DNA of 64,000 nt from assembly GCF_025961225.1 (NCBI RefSeq), contig NZ_JAOQNG010000010.1, forward strand, positions 672,501-736,500, in the 5' to 3' direction. A model generated the notes under the pieces. The model was not told the origin of the DNA and ran no database searches. It saw nothing but the letters and a program-made list of their open reading frames with translations. A program made the position numbers and the translations under genes. Positions 20,207 through 28,706 of the stretch are shown one piece after another (the stretch's first letter is position 1; each line of letters starts with the position of its first letter). Source of the stretch: Azospirillum canadense (GTDB lineage Bacteria; Pseudomonadota; Alphaproteobacteria; Azospirillales; Azospirillaceae).

Positions 20207-21363
20207 TCCGGCGCCGGATAGGTTCGCCCTTTCCACTGCCCGCCGCGACCGCGCCAGTGGCGTAGCGCGGAATCCAGCGTCATCAGGCTATAGGCCAGAC
20301 CGGCCAGCGGCAGCAGCGCGCCGAGCAGCGCGGGCTGCCCATAGAGGCGCAGGGTCGGCCGGAAGCTTACGATCATGAGCAGCCAAGCGGCGGCACCGGC
20401 GAGGGCCGTCGCCGCGCCACCGTGCAGCGGCAAGGACAGAACGGCCAGCGGCGGCGCCAGATAGGTGACGGCCATGCCCAGCATGGCGCCGGCCAAATGC
20501 CAGGGCGAGTGGTTCAGCTGGGTGTATGCGGTTCGCGCCACCATGGTCCAGATGCTCGACAGGGACCGGTTGTCGCGCAGGCTTCGGGCGGAGTCGGCGA
20601 GGCCCAGCCAGATCTTGCCACCGGACCGCTTGATGGCCGCCGCGAGCGTGCAGTCGTCGATCAGCGCGCCGTGGATCGCGGCGATCCCGCCGATGCGCTC
20701 CAACGCCGTGCGGCGCACCAGCACGCAGCCGCCGGCCGCCGCCGCGGTGCCGCGCTTGGCGTCGTTGACCCAGCGGAACGGGTAGAGCTTCTGGAAGAAG
20801 AACACGAAGGCCGGGATCAGCAGCCGCGCCCAGGGACCGCGGTGGTCCAACTCCACCATCAGGGACACGAGGTCCAGGTCATCCCGCACCGCCTTGGCGA
20901 GCAGGCGGCGTACCGTGCCGGGGCCGAGGTCGATGTCGGCGTCGGTCAGCAGCAGATAGTCGGTGTCTGGGACCGCGCGCTCGGCGCAGCGGATGCCCTC
21001 CGCCACCGCCCACAGCTTGCCGCTCCAGCCCGGCGGCAGGGTGGCGGTGCCGGTGACGATCAGCCGGCCGGGGTTCTCGGCGGCCAGCTCTTCGGCGATG
21101 GCGCGGGTGCGGTCGCGGCTATGGTCATCCACCAGCACGGTCGTCAGCGTCACGCCCGTCTGCGCGAGCAGCGAGGAGAGGGCACGGCCGATGCCCTCCT
21201 CCTCGTCGCGCGCCGGGACCACGGAGGCGATCCGGACGGAGAAGGAGTCGTCACAGTCCGGAGGGAGCCGCTGGTCGGCCCGCCAGAAGCCGCCGCGGGC
21301 AAAGACCAGCACCAGCCAGATTGCGAGGGAAAGAAGCGCCAGAATCACCGCTGCATCAGCCAT
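20191..21363 (-). CDS. hpnB: Hopanoid-associated glycosyltransferase HpnB
   Basis: A family-2 type glycosyltransferase of 390 aa, anchored in the inner membrane. An N-terminal membrane segment (VILALLSLAIWLVLVFARGG) is followed by the GT-A fold: VRIASVVPARDEEEGIGRAL, LVDDHSRDRTRAIAEEL, and LLTDADIDLGP (the D-x-D metal site). Several membrane spans lie at the C-terminus. The order matches HpnB, linked with hopanoid synthesis in proteobacteria, although its substrate is not established. No other hpn gene is in the window, so it stands outside the usual cluster. Start at 21363; an in-frame ATG 30 bases upstream is possible. Confidence 0.82.
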   Translation of the reverse strand: MADAAVILALLSLAIWLVLVFARGGFWRADQRLPPDCDDSFSVRIASVVPARDEEEGIGRALSSLLAQTGVTLTTVLVDDHSRDRTRAIAEELAAENPGRLIVTGTATLPPGWSGKLWAVAEGIRCAERAVPDTDYLLLTDADIDLGPGTVRRLLAKAVRDDLDLVSLMVELDHRGPWARLLIPAFVFFFQKLYPFRWVNDAKRGTAAAAGGCVLVRRTALERIGGIAAIHGALIDDCTLAAAIKRSGGKIWLGLADSARSLRDNRSLSSIWTMVARTAYTQLNHSPWHLAGAMLGMAVTYLAPPLAVLSLPLHGGAATALAGAAAWLLMIVSFRPTLRLYGQPALLGALLPLAGLAYSLMTLDSALRHWRGRGGQWKGRTYPAPDQPSA

Positions 21364-21460
21364 CCGAGGTTCCCGCCGTTGCGGCGGTTCCATCAAATAT
21401 GTCCGCCGGTACGGCGGACGGCGGCATTCTGCCTCGGTGGAGGTGGCTGGTCTAGAACTC

Positions 21461-21508
21461 CCTCTCCCGCCTCTCGCGCCCGCAAGCGGGCGCGAGAGGC
21501 GGGAGAGG
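21461..21508. repeat. Perfect 23-bp inverted repeat after kduD
   Basis: CCTCTCCCGCCTCTCGCGCC plus CGC (21461-21483) pairs without mismatch with 21486-21508 across a two-base loop. It is seven bases past the kduD stop on the minus strand, so it is placed as a terminator, but no T-run follows. CTCTCCCG links it to the repeat family at 14224, 30360 and 57443. Confidence 0.75.
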
Positions 21509-21515
21509 AGTTTGG

Positions 21516-22274
21516 CTACCGGGCCAGCCAGCCGCCATCCACGGGCAGGATCGTGCCGTGGATGTAGTCGGCCGCCTCGGACGCCAGGAAGACCGCCGGG
21601 CCGCCCATGTCGGACGGCACGCTCCAGCGGCCGGCCGGGATGCGGCCCAGGATTTCCGCGCTGCGATTCTCGTCGGCGCGGAGTGCGGCGGTGTTGTTGG
21701 TGGCGACGTAGCCCGGCGCGATGGCGTTCACGTTGATGCCCTTGCCGGCCCACTCGCAGGCCAGGAGCTTGGTGATGCCGGCGACGCCGCTCTTCGACGC
21801 GGTGTAGGAGGGCACGCGGATGCCGCCCTGGAAGGACAGCATGGAGGCGATGTTGATGATCTTGCCCTTGCGCCCCGCGTTGATCGCGTAGCGGCCGAAG
21901 GCTTGGCAGAAGAAGAACAGCGTCTTGATGTTGATGTTCATCACGAGGTCCCAGTCGGCCTCGGTGAAGTCCACCGCGTCGGCGCGCCGGATCAGGCCGG
22001 CGTTGTTGACCAGGATGTCGAACTGCCCGTAATGGGCGACGACCTCCTCGATCAGGCCCGGCACCGGGGCGATGCTGGTCAGGTCGGCCTTCAGGCCGAG
22101 GAAGCGGCGCCCGGCCGCCTCCACGAGGCCCTGGGTTTCGTCGAGCGGGGCGACGTCAACCGCCGCGATGTCCGCGCCGGCCTTGGCGAGCGCCACGGCG
22201 ATGCCCTGGCCGATGCCGGTGTTGGCACCGGTGACCAGCGCGACCTTGCCGGAGAGGTCGAAAGGATTGGTCAT
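21516..22274 (-). CDS. kduD: 2-deoxy-D-gluconate 3-dehydrogenase
   Basis: Short-chain dehydrogenase of 252 aa. It reduces 2,5-diketo-3-deoxygluconate (from KduI) to 2-keto-3-deoxygluconate with NADH. Glycine motif TGANTGIGQGIAVAL (residues 15-29), NNAGLIRR, catalytic Ser in NIASMLSFQGG, and YTASKSGVAGITKLLACEWA with the Y-x3-K pair. The NPFDLSGKVALVTGANTGIG start and RRADAVDF are like KduD. Last gene of the minus-strand kdgT-hydratase-kduI-kduD group, 15 bp after kduI. Confidence 0.9.
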   Translation of the reverse strand: MTNPFDLSGKVALVTGANTGIGQGIAVALAKAGADIAAVDVAPLDETQGLVEAAGRRFLGLKADLTSIAPVPGLIEEVVAHYGQFDILVNNAGLIRRADAVDFTEADWDLVMNINIKTLFFFCQAFGRYAINAGRKGKIINIASMLSFQGGIRVPSYTASKSGVAGITKLLACEWAGKGINVNAIAPGYVATNNTAALRADENRSAEILGRIPAGRWSVPSDMGGPAVFLASEAADYIHGTILPVDGGWLAR

Positions 22275-22289
22275 AACGTCTGTCTCCGC

Positions 22290-23126
22290 TCAGCGCATCG
22301 TGGCCAGGGGAACCTGGTCCATGTCGTCGAAGGCCTGGTTGTCGCCGCCCATGGCCCAGATGAAGGTGTAGTTGTGCGTGCCCACGCCGCAGTGGATCGA
22401 CCAGGGCGGAGAGATCACCGCCTCCTCGTTCGCCATGACGATGTGGCGGGTCTCCGTCGGCTCGCCCATGAAGTGGAAGACGCGCGCGCTTTCCGGCAGG
22501 TCGAAGTAGAAATAGACCTCGTTGCGCCGGTCGTGCGTGTGGCACGGCATGCTGTTCCACATGTTGTTCGGCTTCAGCATGGTCATGCCGAGCACCAGCT
22601 GCGCTGTCTTGCAGATGTCCGGGTGGATCATCTGGAAGATGGTTCGCTCGTTTGACGTGGACGGGTCGCCGAGGTGGCGCTGCTTCGCCTGCGCGATGGA
22701 GATCTTCATGGTCTCGAAGCGCGCGTGGGCCGGCGTGCTGTTCAGGTAGAACTTGGCCGGATTGCGGCGGTCCAGGCTGTCGAAGCGCACGTCCGCGCTG
22801 CCCATGGCGACGTAGAGGCAGTCGCGGGTGTCCAGATCGTAGACGGCGCCGTCCACGGTGACCCGGCCGGGGCCGCCGACGTTGACCACGCCCAGCTCGC
22901 GCCGGTCGAGGAAGTTCGGGGAGCCGATCTCCTTCGTGGCTTCCAGCTTCAAGGGACCGGCGACCGGCATGGCGCCGCCGACCACGAAACGTTCGATGTG
23001 GCTGTAGGTCAGGACGATGTCGTCGGGCTGGAACATCGACGACACCAGGAAATGGTCGCGCAGCGCCGTCGTGTCGTAGCCGCGGACGGCGTCGGGATGG
23101 GAGGGGTGGCGAACGGTAATCTTCAT
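22290..23126 (-). CDS. kduI: 5-dehydro-4-deoxy-D-glucuronate isomerase
   Basis: Zinc-dependent cupin isomerase of 278 aa, acting on the unsaturated uronate product of pectin or polyuronate lyases. The metal site is visible as MPCHTHDRRNEVYFYFDLP (about residues 194-212; two His and one Glu), with the fourth ligand in PPWSIHCGVGTHNYTFIWAM. The first domain (FLVSSMFQPDDIVLTYSHIE) is standard KduI. Start at 23126 has a weak site. Placed between the hydratase-like gene and kduD. Confidence 0.95.
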   Translation of the reverse strand: MKITVRHPSHPDAVRGYDTTALRDHFLVSSMFQPDDIVLTYSHIERFVVGGAMPVAGPLKLEATKEIGSPNFLDRRELGVVNVGGPGRVTVDGAVYDLDTRDCLYVAMGSADVRFDSLDRRNPAKFYLNSTPAHARFETMKISIAQAKQRHLGDPSTSNERTIFQMIHPDICKTAQLVLGMTMLKPNNMWNSMPCHTHDRRNEVYFYFDLPESARVFHFMGEPTETRHIVMANEEAVISPPWSIHCGVGTHNYTFIWAMGGDNQAFDDMDQVPLATMR

Positions 23127-23152
23127 GATCGGAACTCGTGTTTGTGCCGGGG

Positions 23153-23905
23153 TCAGCCGACGGTGAGCTGGATGGAGCCGAGGTTGCGGAAGGTCGCGAC
23201 GCTGTGGCTGCCGGGCTTGACGAAAATCGTGCCGGTGCAGGATCCGGTGGTCACCGTGTCGCCGGCGTGGAGGCCGCCGAAGGGCTTGGCGGCGACGTCG
23301 GCGAGCCACTGAAGCAGGCGCACAGGATCGCCCGCGCTGTTGCCGCCGACCACGTCGATCCGCCGCTCCCCGTCGATGTCGAGCGTCAGCGGCTCCTTCA
23401 CCGGGTCGAGGGAGCGCCAATCGGCGACCGCCGGCCCGACGATCAGCGCGCCGTGGTTGGCTTGGTCGGCCAGATGGCTCAATGCGTCCTGCGAACCGTA
23501 CTGGGCAAAGCGCGTGTCGCAGATCTCGAAGCCCGGATGGACGGAGGCGACGGCGTCCAGAATCTCCTCGCGGCTGTAGGGCTTGTCGCGGGCCGGAAGG
23601 TCGCGGCCGAAGCGGTAGACGACCTCGGCCTCGATCCCGATGACGTGGAACGTCTCCGCCGGCAGGCGGGACACCTCAAAGAAGACGGTGGCGGCGTTGA
23701 TCGGGGCGCAGGACGGCTCGGCGTCCGGGCCCGGCGCGCCCACCTTCCAGGCCGTCACCGGGCCGATCCGGCGCGCGACCTCGTTCTGGATGGCGGTAGC
23801 CTCGGCCTTGTCGGCCGGACGCGCCGACGGGGGGAGCGTGTCGAGGAGGCTGCGGGTCCGGCGGGCGCCGGTCAGCAGGTCGGCGGCTTTGGTGACGGTG
23901 CTCAT
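23153..23905 (-). CDS. 2-keto-4-pentenoate hydratase-like protein
   Basis: A 250-aa protein of the MhpD/fumarylacetoacetate-hydrolase fold. Visible family parts: AWKVGAPGPDAEPSCAPI (the substrate-lid Lys-Val-Gly), IGIEAEVVYRFGRDLPARD with the E-x-E metal ligands (IEAEV), and LHAGDTVTTGSCTGTIFVKPG near the C-terminus. Such enzymes hydrate or decarboxylate short 2-keto acids. Its place between kdgT and kduI points to a 2-keto-3-deoxy sugar acid or unsaturated keto acid as substrate, but no known KDG pathway needs this step, so function is open. Confidence 0.75.
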   Translation of the reverse strand: MSTVTKAADLLTGARRTRSLLDTLPPSARPADKAEATAIQNEVARRIGPVTAWKVGAPGPDAEPSCAPINAATVFFEVSRLPAETFHVIGIEAEVVYRFGRDLPARDKPYSREEILDAVASVHPGFEICDTRFAQYGSQDALSHLADQANHGALIVGPAVADWRSLDPVKEPLTLDIDGERRIDVVGGNSAGDPVRLLQWLADVAAKPFGGLHAGDTVTTGSCTGTIFVKPGSHSVATFRNLGSIQLTVG

Positions 23906-23947
23906 GACGGGGTCCTCAGGAAGGGAACTTCGGGTCGGCGCGCAGGC

Positions 23948-24958
23948 TCATTCCGCGGGGGCGACGGTCAGGGAGGCCTTGGCCGCCTCAGCCGCCTTGT
24001 AGCGGGGCGACAGGACGCCGTAGCGGCGCGCCCACCAGGCGGTCAGGACCGGGGTAAGCAGCGAGGTGACGACGACCGAGGTGGCGACCAGCGCCGTGGC
24101 AGCCGGGGCGACCGGGGCGAAGTTCGGCTCAATGGAGGCGATGATGGGCGGGACCGTGACAGCGGCGCCGGCGGTGGAGGCGGCGCCGATGCCCGCCGTG
24201 CCGTTGCCCTTGGCCAGGAAGATGTCCGACAGCACCAGCGTGACGCCGGTGACCGCGATCACCGCGAGGCCGAGCAGGATGCCGAGCAGGCCGGTGTTCA
24301 GGATGGTCGTGAAGTTCAGGTTGTTGCCCAGCGCGAAGGCAAAGAAGGGCACCATCACCGACACGCCCTGGCTGAAGAAGGCGCGCAGGTCCTTGTCGAG
24401 GTTGCCGAGCGCAAAGCCGATGACGAAGGGCAGCAGCGCGCCGACCATCGTCTGCCAGGGGAAGCTGGCGAGACCGGCGATGCCCAGCGTGACCATGGTC
24501 ATGAACGGCCCGGATTCCAGGCACATCAGGCAGAAGGCGCCGGCTTCCTCCTTGGTGCCGTACTGCTGCATCAGCGCCATATACATGCCGCCGTTGGTGT
24601 CGTTCATGGCGGCGATGATGGCCAGCACTGACAGCCCGGTGAAGAAGCCTGACGTGATGCCTTCCGCCGGGATGAACAGCGAGGCGATGACGCCGGCCAG
24701 CGCCGCGGTGATGATCTTGATCGACACCAGGACGCCGCTCTTGCGCAGGACCAGCGGCGTCGCCTTCAGGCTGATGCTGGCGCCGATGCAGAAGAACCAC
24801 ACGGACAGGATCGGCAGGGTGCCGGTGATCAGGCCGTTGGTGAAGGAACCGAAGAATTTCCCCGTGTTCGGCGCGAAGGTGTTCAGGCAGGCGCCAAGAA
24901 ACAGGGGGAGGATCATCATCCCGCCGGGGATGCGATCGATGCGCTTTTTGATGTCCAT
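23948..24958 (-). CDS. kdgT: 2-keto-3-deoxygluconate permease
   Basis: A 336-aa inner-membrane proton symporter for 2-keto-3-deoxygluconate. About ten hydrophobic segments. The family start [20 protein letters not shown] is near-identical to known KdgT proteins, as are [19 protein letters not shown] and the [15 protein letters not shown] block. Start at 24958. Divergent from the GntR gene at 25359; the 400-base gap holds an operator-like palindrome at 25081. Confidence 0.95.
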   Translation of the reverse strand: MDIKKRIDRIPGGMMILPLFLGACLNTFAPNTGKFFGSFTNGLITGTLPILSVWFFCIGASISLKATPLVLRKSGVLVSIKIITAALAGVIASLFIPAEGITSGFFTGLSVLAIIAAMNDTNGGMYMALMQQYGTKEEAGAFCLMCLESGPFMTMVTLGIAGLASFPWQTMVGALLPFVIGFALGNLDKDLRAFFSQGVSVMVPFFAFALGNNLNFTTILNTGLLGILLGLAVIAVTGVTLVLSDIFLAKGNGTAGIGAASTAGAAVTVPPIIASIEPNFAPVAPAATALVATSVVVTSLLTPVLTAWWARRYGVLSPRYKAAEAAKASLTVAPAE

Positions 24959-25080
24959 TACCGGCACTCCTGGTGGGCGACTCCCGATTCTTTTCTGTGG
25001 GAGCGCTGTGGCCGCGTGGGATCCGGCTGGCCGCGGCGGGGAATGACCTGTCGCGGCGTCCGGTCCTGATCTCTGCAAAC

Positions 25081-25098
25081 TAGAATACTAGTATTACA
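25081..25098. promoter_or_regulatory. Operator-like palindrome between kdgT and gntR
   Basis: TAGAATACTAGTATTACA, with a perfect 12-base core AATACTAGTATT (25084-25095). It fits the 18-base pattern TGATATAYTARTATATCA less well than the sites at 33960 and 35220, at 13 of 18 positions. It lies about 125 bases from kdgT and 260 from the regulator start, so it could control both. The rest of the 400-base gap shows only short CACCCGGAC-type repeats near 25170. Confidence 0.5.
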
Positions 25099-25358
25099 GA
25101 CTGAGTCACAGCGCTGCGATGGGATGGAGACAGTTTGTCGCAGGAGGCACCGCCTTCGGGGTGCGCGCACCCGCACCCGGACCCGCACCTGGACGCGATG
25201 GCGGCATGGCAGCCACAAGGCGCTATCGTGGCCGGATCTCCCTGTTGTATCTGTTGCTTGAGCCTCCGGGCGTGCCCCGGACGGGAAGCAAAGACCGCGA
25301 CCAACAACAAGGATCGGCCAACCGGCCCCGGCATGGGACCGACCGGCGAAGGACGGCG

Positions 25359-26135
25359 ATGGGCACGAACATGACGACCGGCGAAGGAACACCCGCGGCG
25401 GGAACGGCCGACTCGGAGTCGGCGACCAGCCGTCGTCGCGCGCCGCATCCGTCGCGCGCCGCCCGCGGACGCGGGGCCACGGCGGCGCAGAGCATCTACC
25501 AGCAGCTCCGCGCCGAGATCATGACGCTGAAGCGCAAGCCGGGGGAGCCGGTCATTGAGAAGGATCTGCTCCAGACCTACGGGGTCAGCCGCACCCCGGT
25601 GCGCGAGGCGGTGCGGCAGCTGGCCGGCGAAGGGCTGCTGGAGGTGTTTCCGCAGAGCGGCACCTTCGTCGCCCGCATCCCCCTGTCGAACCTGCCGGAG
25701 TCCATGAGGATCCGCACGGCGCTGGAGGAGACCACCGCCCGCTACGCCGCCCAGCGCGCGACGCCGCAGCAGGTGGCGGGGTTGAAGGACCTCATCGCAC
25801 GGCAGCGCGCCGCCGCGGAGGCCGGCGACGCCGAAGCCTTTCACCGCGCGGACGAGGAGTTTCACTCCGCCATCGCCGACGTCGCCGGCCTGCCGGGCGT
25901 CTGGACCCTGATCCAGCAGGTGAAGGTGCAGATCGACCGCTACCGGCGCCTGACTCTGCCCGATCCGGGTCGCATGGTGCGCTTGGTGGACGAGCATGCG
26001 GCGGCCGTCACCGCCATTGCCGAACACCGGCCCGATGCGGCGGAGGCGGCGATCAAGCTGCATCTGGAAAAGCTGGCGGCCGAGTTCGGCGAGCGCAGCA
26101 AGCAACTGCCCGACTATTTCATCGCCGATCCGTAA
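25359..26135 (+). CDS. GntR-family regulator, FCD subfamily (third)
   Basis: A 258-aa regulator, started at ATG 25359 behind AAGGA. A 45-residue Arg/Ala/Thr-rich lead, unusual for the family, comes before the winged helix (IYQQLRAEIMTLKRKPGEPV, then TYGVSRTPVREAVRQLAGEG). FCD domain from about residue 118 with EEFHSAIADVAGLPGVW and VQIDRYRRLTLP. Very similar to 32251-32958 (both share VFPQSGTFVARIP). Likely controls the divergent kdgT-kduID operon and itself through the palindrome at 25081; this is inference. Confidence 0.92.
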   Translation: MGTNMTTGEGTPAAGTADSESATSRRRAPHPSRAARGRGATAAQSIYQQLRAEIMTLKRKPGEPVIEKDLLQTYGVSRTPVREAVRQLAGEGLLEVFPQSGTFVARIPLSNLPESMRIRTALEETTARYAAQRATPQQVAGLKDLIARQRAAAEAGDAEAFHRADEEFHSAIADVAGLPGVWTLIQQVKVQIDRYRRLTLPDPGRMVRLVDEHAAAVTAIAEHRPDAAEAAIKLHLEKLAAEFGERSKQLPDYFIADP

Positions 26136-26402
26136 GCGCCGACCTGTGACGATGGGGGACGGCTGGGCGCCGCCGGCTGATGCGCGGCGTCCAACCGGTC
26201 CTGCGCCCTATGGTGGTGTGACTGCTGGCGCTGCGCAGTTTCAAAAACACTTAAAATGCCGCATTGCTCGCGAACGAAGACGAGCGCAACTGCTGGCATA
26301 AGAAAAAAGCCATAGAATGCTGCAGCGCAGAAAGCCTTTGCCGCTGCATTTTTACGGCAAGCGCCCATTCTTCCAGTACCGCGCCGGTGTTTGGCGTCAC
26401 AT

Positions 26403-26416
26403 TTGATATAAATCAA
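26403..26416 (+). promoter_or_regulatory. Perfect FNR/FixK-type box
   Basis: TTGATATAAATCAA matches the TTGAT-N4-ATCAA consensus of FNR, FixK and Anr regulators at every fixed base. It lies 118 bases upstream of the chemoreceptor start at 26534. The 398-base gap after the GntR gene holds no gene; apart from this box I see only weak hairpins (around 26310-26350). Confidence 0.75.
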
Positions 26417-26533
26417 TACGGCCGTACTGAATCCCTGCAAAGCTTCCGCCGTACTTCCAAATTTGAGTTCGCGACCGAGCGGAGCCATCCAGGGCTCCGT
26501 CATCACGCCGCTCGCTTTTCGTGAGCCTCACCC

Positions 26534-28636
26534 ATGAAAAATTCCTTCCAGCGCCTGACAATCCGGGCGACGCTTGGGTTGATTGTTGCTGCCTTGGGGC
26601 TTTTGCTGATCGCGGTCAGCGCCAAAACCCTCGTCGACGTGGTCGAGCGCACCCAGAGCGCCCACCGCGTTGCAACCCTCAGCACGACGAGCCGTGAACT
26701 TCTTCGGGCTTTGCTTGCGGTCCGTCTCGAACGGGGACTGCTGACGCCGGCGCTGGGCGCCGACGCCGCCATTTCCGCGAACGACGAGCAGGAGATCGCG
26801 GCGAACCGCCAGACCGCGGAGTCCGGCTATGACGCCGTCGTGACGGTGGTTGCGGGGGTGGACGCGCCCGGACTGCGCCCGGCGCTCGACCGCCTGCGGG
26901 CGGCGCACGACGCCATGGCGGGCTTGCGGCCGAAGGCGGATTCCGCGGCGCGTCTGCGCAAGGATGCCCGCGACCAGGGCATCGTCGCCTCGTGGGCAAC
27001 GGTCCCGCTCGCCTACCTGGACGCGCTGATGGCGATGACCGATCTGCTCGACGCGTCCCTGAAACTCGCCGACCCGGTGGTGGATCATCTGCTCGGGGTC
27101 AAGCGCGCCGCTTGGACCACGCGGCTGAACGCCGGGGCCATGGCATTCCGCATCCAGACCGCCGTGGCCACGGGCCAAGCCTGGACGCCGGCCGACTCGC
27201 TCGCCGTGGCCGACCTCAACGGGCGGAGCGCACAGTCCTGGGCCCTGGTCACGGAGGCCGCCTCCCGTCCCGACACGCCGGCCCCCATCCGGGAGGCGGT
27301 CGACCGGGCCAAGGTGAACTTCGATGGCCCGTTGGTCGAGCAGCGGGCGGCAATCCTGTCCGCCCTGTCCGCCGGCAAGCGGCCCGACGTGGACATCGTC
27401 ACACTGCGCAGGCAGGACACGGTCGCCCAGGGATACATTGTCGACGCCGCCCACGCGGCGGTCGAACGGATGGTCGCCCACGCGGACCAGGAGGCCGCCC
27501 GCGCGACGCGCGAGGCGATCCTCGCGGCCGTGACCCTCGTCATCGCGGTCGCCCTCACGCTGGTCGGCTTCGTCTTTGCCCAGCGGCGTGTCAGCGGGCC
27601 GATCCGCGCGATGACCGAATCCATGCGCCGTCTGGCGCAGCGCGACATGACGGCGGCGATCCCCGGCGTCGGCCGGTCCGACGAGGTCGGCGGCATGGCG
27701 GCGGCCGTGCTGGTCTTCCGCGACAGCATGATCACGGCGGAGCGGCTGGCCGCCGAACAGGCTGCGGAGAACGCCGATAAGGAACGGCGCACCGCCCGGC
27801 TGGAGCAACTGTTCGGCGCGTTCGACGCCAAGGTGACTGGCATCGTGGAGACCGTTGCCTCCGCCGCGACGGAGATGCAGAGCACGGCCAACGCCATGGC
27901 CCACATCGCGGAGCACGCCGGCGAGCAGGCGACGACCGTCGCCGCGGCGTCGGAGCAGGCCTCCGTCAATGTGCAGACGGTGGCCTCGGCGACCGAGGAG
28001 CTGTCGGCCTCCATCTCCGAGATCGGGCGGCAGGTCGCCACCTCGACCCAGGTGACCGGGGAGGCCGTATCGCAGGCCGAGCAGACCAACGCGACCATGC
28101 GCAGCCTCGTCGACGCCGCGGAGCAGATCAGCCATGTGATGGCGATGATCAACTCGATTGCCGGCCAGACCAACCTGCTGGCGCTGAACGCGACGATCGA
28201 AGCGGCGCGGGCCGGGGAGGCCGGAAAGGGCTTCGCCGTGGTCGCCAGCGAGGTGAAGAACCTCGCCAACCAGACGGCCAAGGCCACCGACGACATCCAA
28301 GCGCGGGTGAAGGAAATCCAATCGGCGACGGCCGGCGCCCAGTCGGCCATCCAGGGCATCGGCCTGACCATCGGCCAGATCAGCGAGGTCGCCACCGCCA
28401 TCGCCGCCGCCGTGGAGCAGCAGGGCGTCGCCACGCGCGACATTGCCGGCAACATCGCGCAGGCGGCCCGCGGCACCGGCGAGGTGTCCTCGACCATCGT
28501 CGGGGTCAACCACTCCGTCGCGGAGACCGGGGCGGCGTCGGCGCAAGTGCTCGAAGCCTCCGGCCGGCTGGCGCGGGAGGCGGAACAGCTGCGCCACGAG
28601 GTGACCGGCTTCATCGCGGCGGTCCGCACAGCGTGA
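26534..28636 (+). CDS. Methyl-accepting chemotaxis receptor
   Basis: A 700-aa chemoreceptor. First membrane span at about residues 13-30, then a roughly 295-residue helical periplasmic sensing region, second span about 326-348, HAMP linker about 349-401 ([20 protein letters not shown]), and a cytoplasmic signalling coiled coil. The hairpin tip [20 protein letters not shown] near residue 540 binds CheA and CheW. No NWETF-like C-terminal tether for CheR. The ligand is unknown; the sensing part has no PAS or Cache motif I can see. The FNR-type box upstream suggests expression at low oxygen. A hairpin terminator follows at once. Confidence 0.95.
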   Translation: MKNSFQRLTIRATLGLIVAALGLLLIAVSAKTLVDVVERTQSAHRVATLSTTSRELLRALLAVRLERGLLTPALGADAAISANDEQEIAANRQTAESGYDAVVTVVAGVDAPGLRPALDRLRAAHDAMAGLRPKADSAARLRKDARDQGIVASWATVPLAYLDALMAMTDLLDASLKLADPVVDHLLGVKRAAWTTRLNAGAMAFRIQTAVATGQAWTPADSLAVADLNGRSAQSWALVTEAASRPDTPAPIREAVDRAKVNFDGPLVEQRAAILSALSAGKRPDVDIVTLRRQDTVAQGYIVDAAHAAVERMVAHADQEAARATREAILAAVTLVIAVALTLVGFVFAQRRVSGPIRAMTESMRRLAQRDMTAAIPGVGRSDEVGGMAAAVLVFRDSMITAERLAAEQAAENADKERRTARLEQLFGAFDAKVTGIVETVASAATEMQSTANAMAHIAEHAGEQATTVAAASEQASVNVQTVASATEELSASISEIGRQVATSTQVTGEAVSQAEQTNATMRSLVDAAEQISHVMAMINSIAGQTNLLALNATIEAARAGEAGKGFAVVASEVKNLANQTAKATDDIQARVKEIQSATAGAQSAIQGIGLTIGQISEVATAIAAAVEQQGVATRDIAGNIAQAARGTGEVSSTIVGVNHSVAETGAASAQVLEASGRLAREAEQLRHEVTGFIAAVRTA

Positions 28637-28647
28637 CGGCAACAAAA

Positions 28648-28675
28648 AAGGAAGGGGGTTTTCGCCCCCTTCCTT
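28648..28675. terminator. Bidirectional terminator
   Basis: AAGGAAGGGGG (28648-28658) pairs perfectly with CCCCCTTCCTT (28665-28675) around TTTTCG. On the minus strand TTTTTT follows directly (28644-28649), giving uxaB a good terminator; on the plus strand it ends the chemoreceptor gene with a weaker tail (CGTTGT). Confidence 0.85.
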
Positions 28676-28706
28676 CGTTGTCGGTATGGTCAGAAACGCG
28701 CCGTGC

